Shown: positions 63,846 to 64,000 of the stretch, one piece after another | Numbering within the stretch: the stretch's first letter is position 1 | How the letters are laid out: the number at the start of each line of letters is the position of its first letter | Origin: Streptomyces sp. NBC_00083 | GTDB taxonomy: Bacteria > Actinomycetota > Actinomycetes > Streptomycetales > Streptomycetaceae | DNA length: 64,000 nucleotides | Assembly: GCF_026343295.1 (NCBI RefSeq) | Contig: NZ_JAPELY010000005.1 | Location: forward strand, 124,001 to 188,000 | Direction: 5' to 3' | Notes under the pieces: generated by a model | Database searches by the model: none | What the model was told of the DNA's origin: nothing | Seen by the model: the letters and a program-made list of their open reading frames with translations, nothing else | Position numbers and translations under genes: made by a program

Positions 63846-64000
63846 ATGACCCCCGACCTCCACACCCGGGCCGTCGTCGCCGACGCCCACAACGACCTCC
63901 TCATGGCGGTCGCCGCCCGGCCGCACCGGCGCTGGGCCGGCTTCTTCCGCGAGCGCTGGCTGCCGCAGCTGCGCGCCGGCGGCATCGACATCCAGGTGCT
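63846..64000 (+). CDS. Membrane dipeptidase (renal-dipeptidase family), N-terminal part
   Basis: Only the first 51 residues are in the window: MTPDLHTRAVVADAHNDLLM opens with the zinc motif HxD (His15, Asp17) of M19 dipeptidases, followed by WLPQLRAGGIDIQV, also typical. M19 enzymes hydrolyse dipeptides, often with a D-residue at the C-terminal side. ATG at 63846 with AAGGA 7 bases upstream, 43 bases after the transporter ATPase, so it is probably in the same operon and acts on imported peptides. Confidence 0.87.
   Translation, partial: MTPDLHTRAVVADAHNDLLMAVAARPHRRWAGFFRERWLPQLRAGGIDIQV

Overview
The window is high-GC actinobacterial chromosome and is almost certainly Streptomyces or a close relative. 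The evidence is a very high G+C content with third-position bias, a dnaK-grpE-dnaJ operon preceded by HspR-type HAIR boxes, many GTG and TTG starts, frequent 4-base ATGA/GTGA gene overlaps, and dispersed repeats of a type common between Streptomyces genes. About 50 protein genes, one tRNA and many hairpin terminators can be supported. No rRNA, CRISPR array, transposase or phage module was seen.

Layout. 1-2976: heat-shock operon dnaK-grpE-dnaJ (minus strand, dnaJ cut by the window edge). 3097-5874: a small glycan-type operon (epimerase-like protein, WecA/MraY-type sugar-phosphate transferase, FkbM methyltransferase). 6123-8390: membrane iron-sulfur reductase of the EtfD type. 8476-12480: a secreted two-repeat protein, a Yip1-like membrane protein, a phosphoribosyltransferase-dcd operon, a small zinc-ribbon-like protein and tRNA-Gly(CCC). 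12522-17294: polysaccharide deacetylase, a degenerate repeat block, an HTH regulator and a NarL-type two-component system. 17570-21548: a tightly coupled ATP-grasp / fumarate-reductase-like flavoprotein / MFS operon that looks like a small biosynthetic unit. 22394-22880: a secreted four-cysteine peptide followed by a 51-residue two-helix membrane protein. 23456-27180: ABC exporter plus two-component system. 27387-30155: Tat-type metallophosphoesterase and a BASS-type transporter.

30222-33435: OmpR-type two-component system with a DUF347-like membrane protein. 33647-37391: a glycosyltransferase/deacetylase pair divergent from a BlaI-M56 (BlaR-like) pair, with two BlaI-like palindromes between them. 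37444-39577: cation/proton antiporter and a third polysaccharide deacetylase. 39740-45419: purine catabolism (xanthine dehydrogenase small and large subunits, XdhC, convergent guanine deaminase) with candidate leader peptides. 45831-50956: a five-gene minus-strand operon (cyclophilin-like/opine-synthase-like protein, FAD amine oxidase, TobZ/NodU-type carbamoyltransferase, SRPBCC protein, histidine phosphatase) that fits no pathway I know and is the strongest candidate for an undescribed system. 51454-64000: aspartate racemase, PucR regulator, isochorismatase-like hydrolase, a 786-residue protein joining two different serine beta-lactamase-fold domains, a stand-alone paralogue of its second domain, a complete dipeptide/oligopeptide ABC transporter (one permease fused to an ATPase) and the start of a membrane-dipeptidase gene.

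Working picture: housekeeping and stress genes on the left, then several accessory modules concerned with cell-envelope remodelling (three polysaccharide deacetylases, beta-lactamase-fold proteins, BlaI/M56), small-molecule biosynthesis and peptide scavenging. Function assignments rest on motifs and gene order visible in the sequence; no database search was run.
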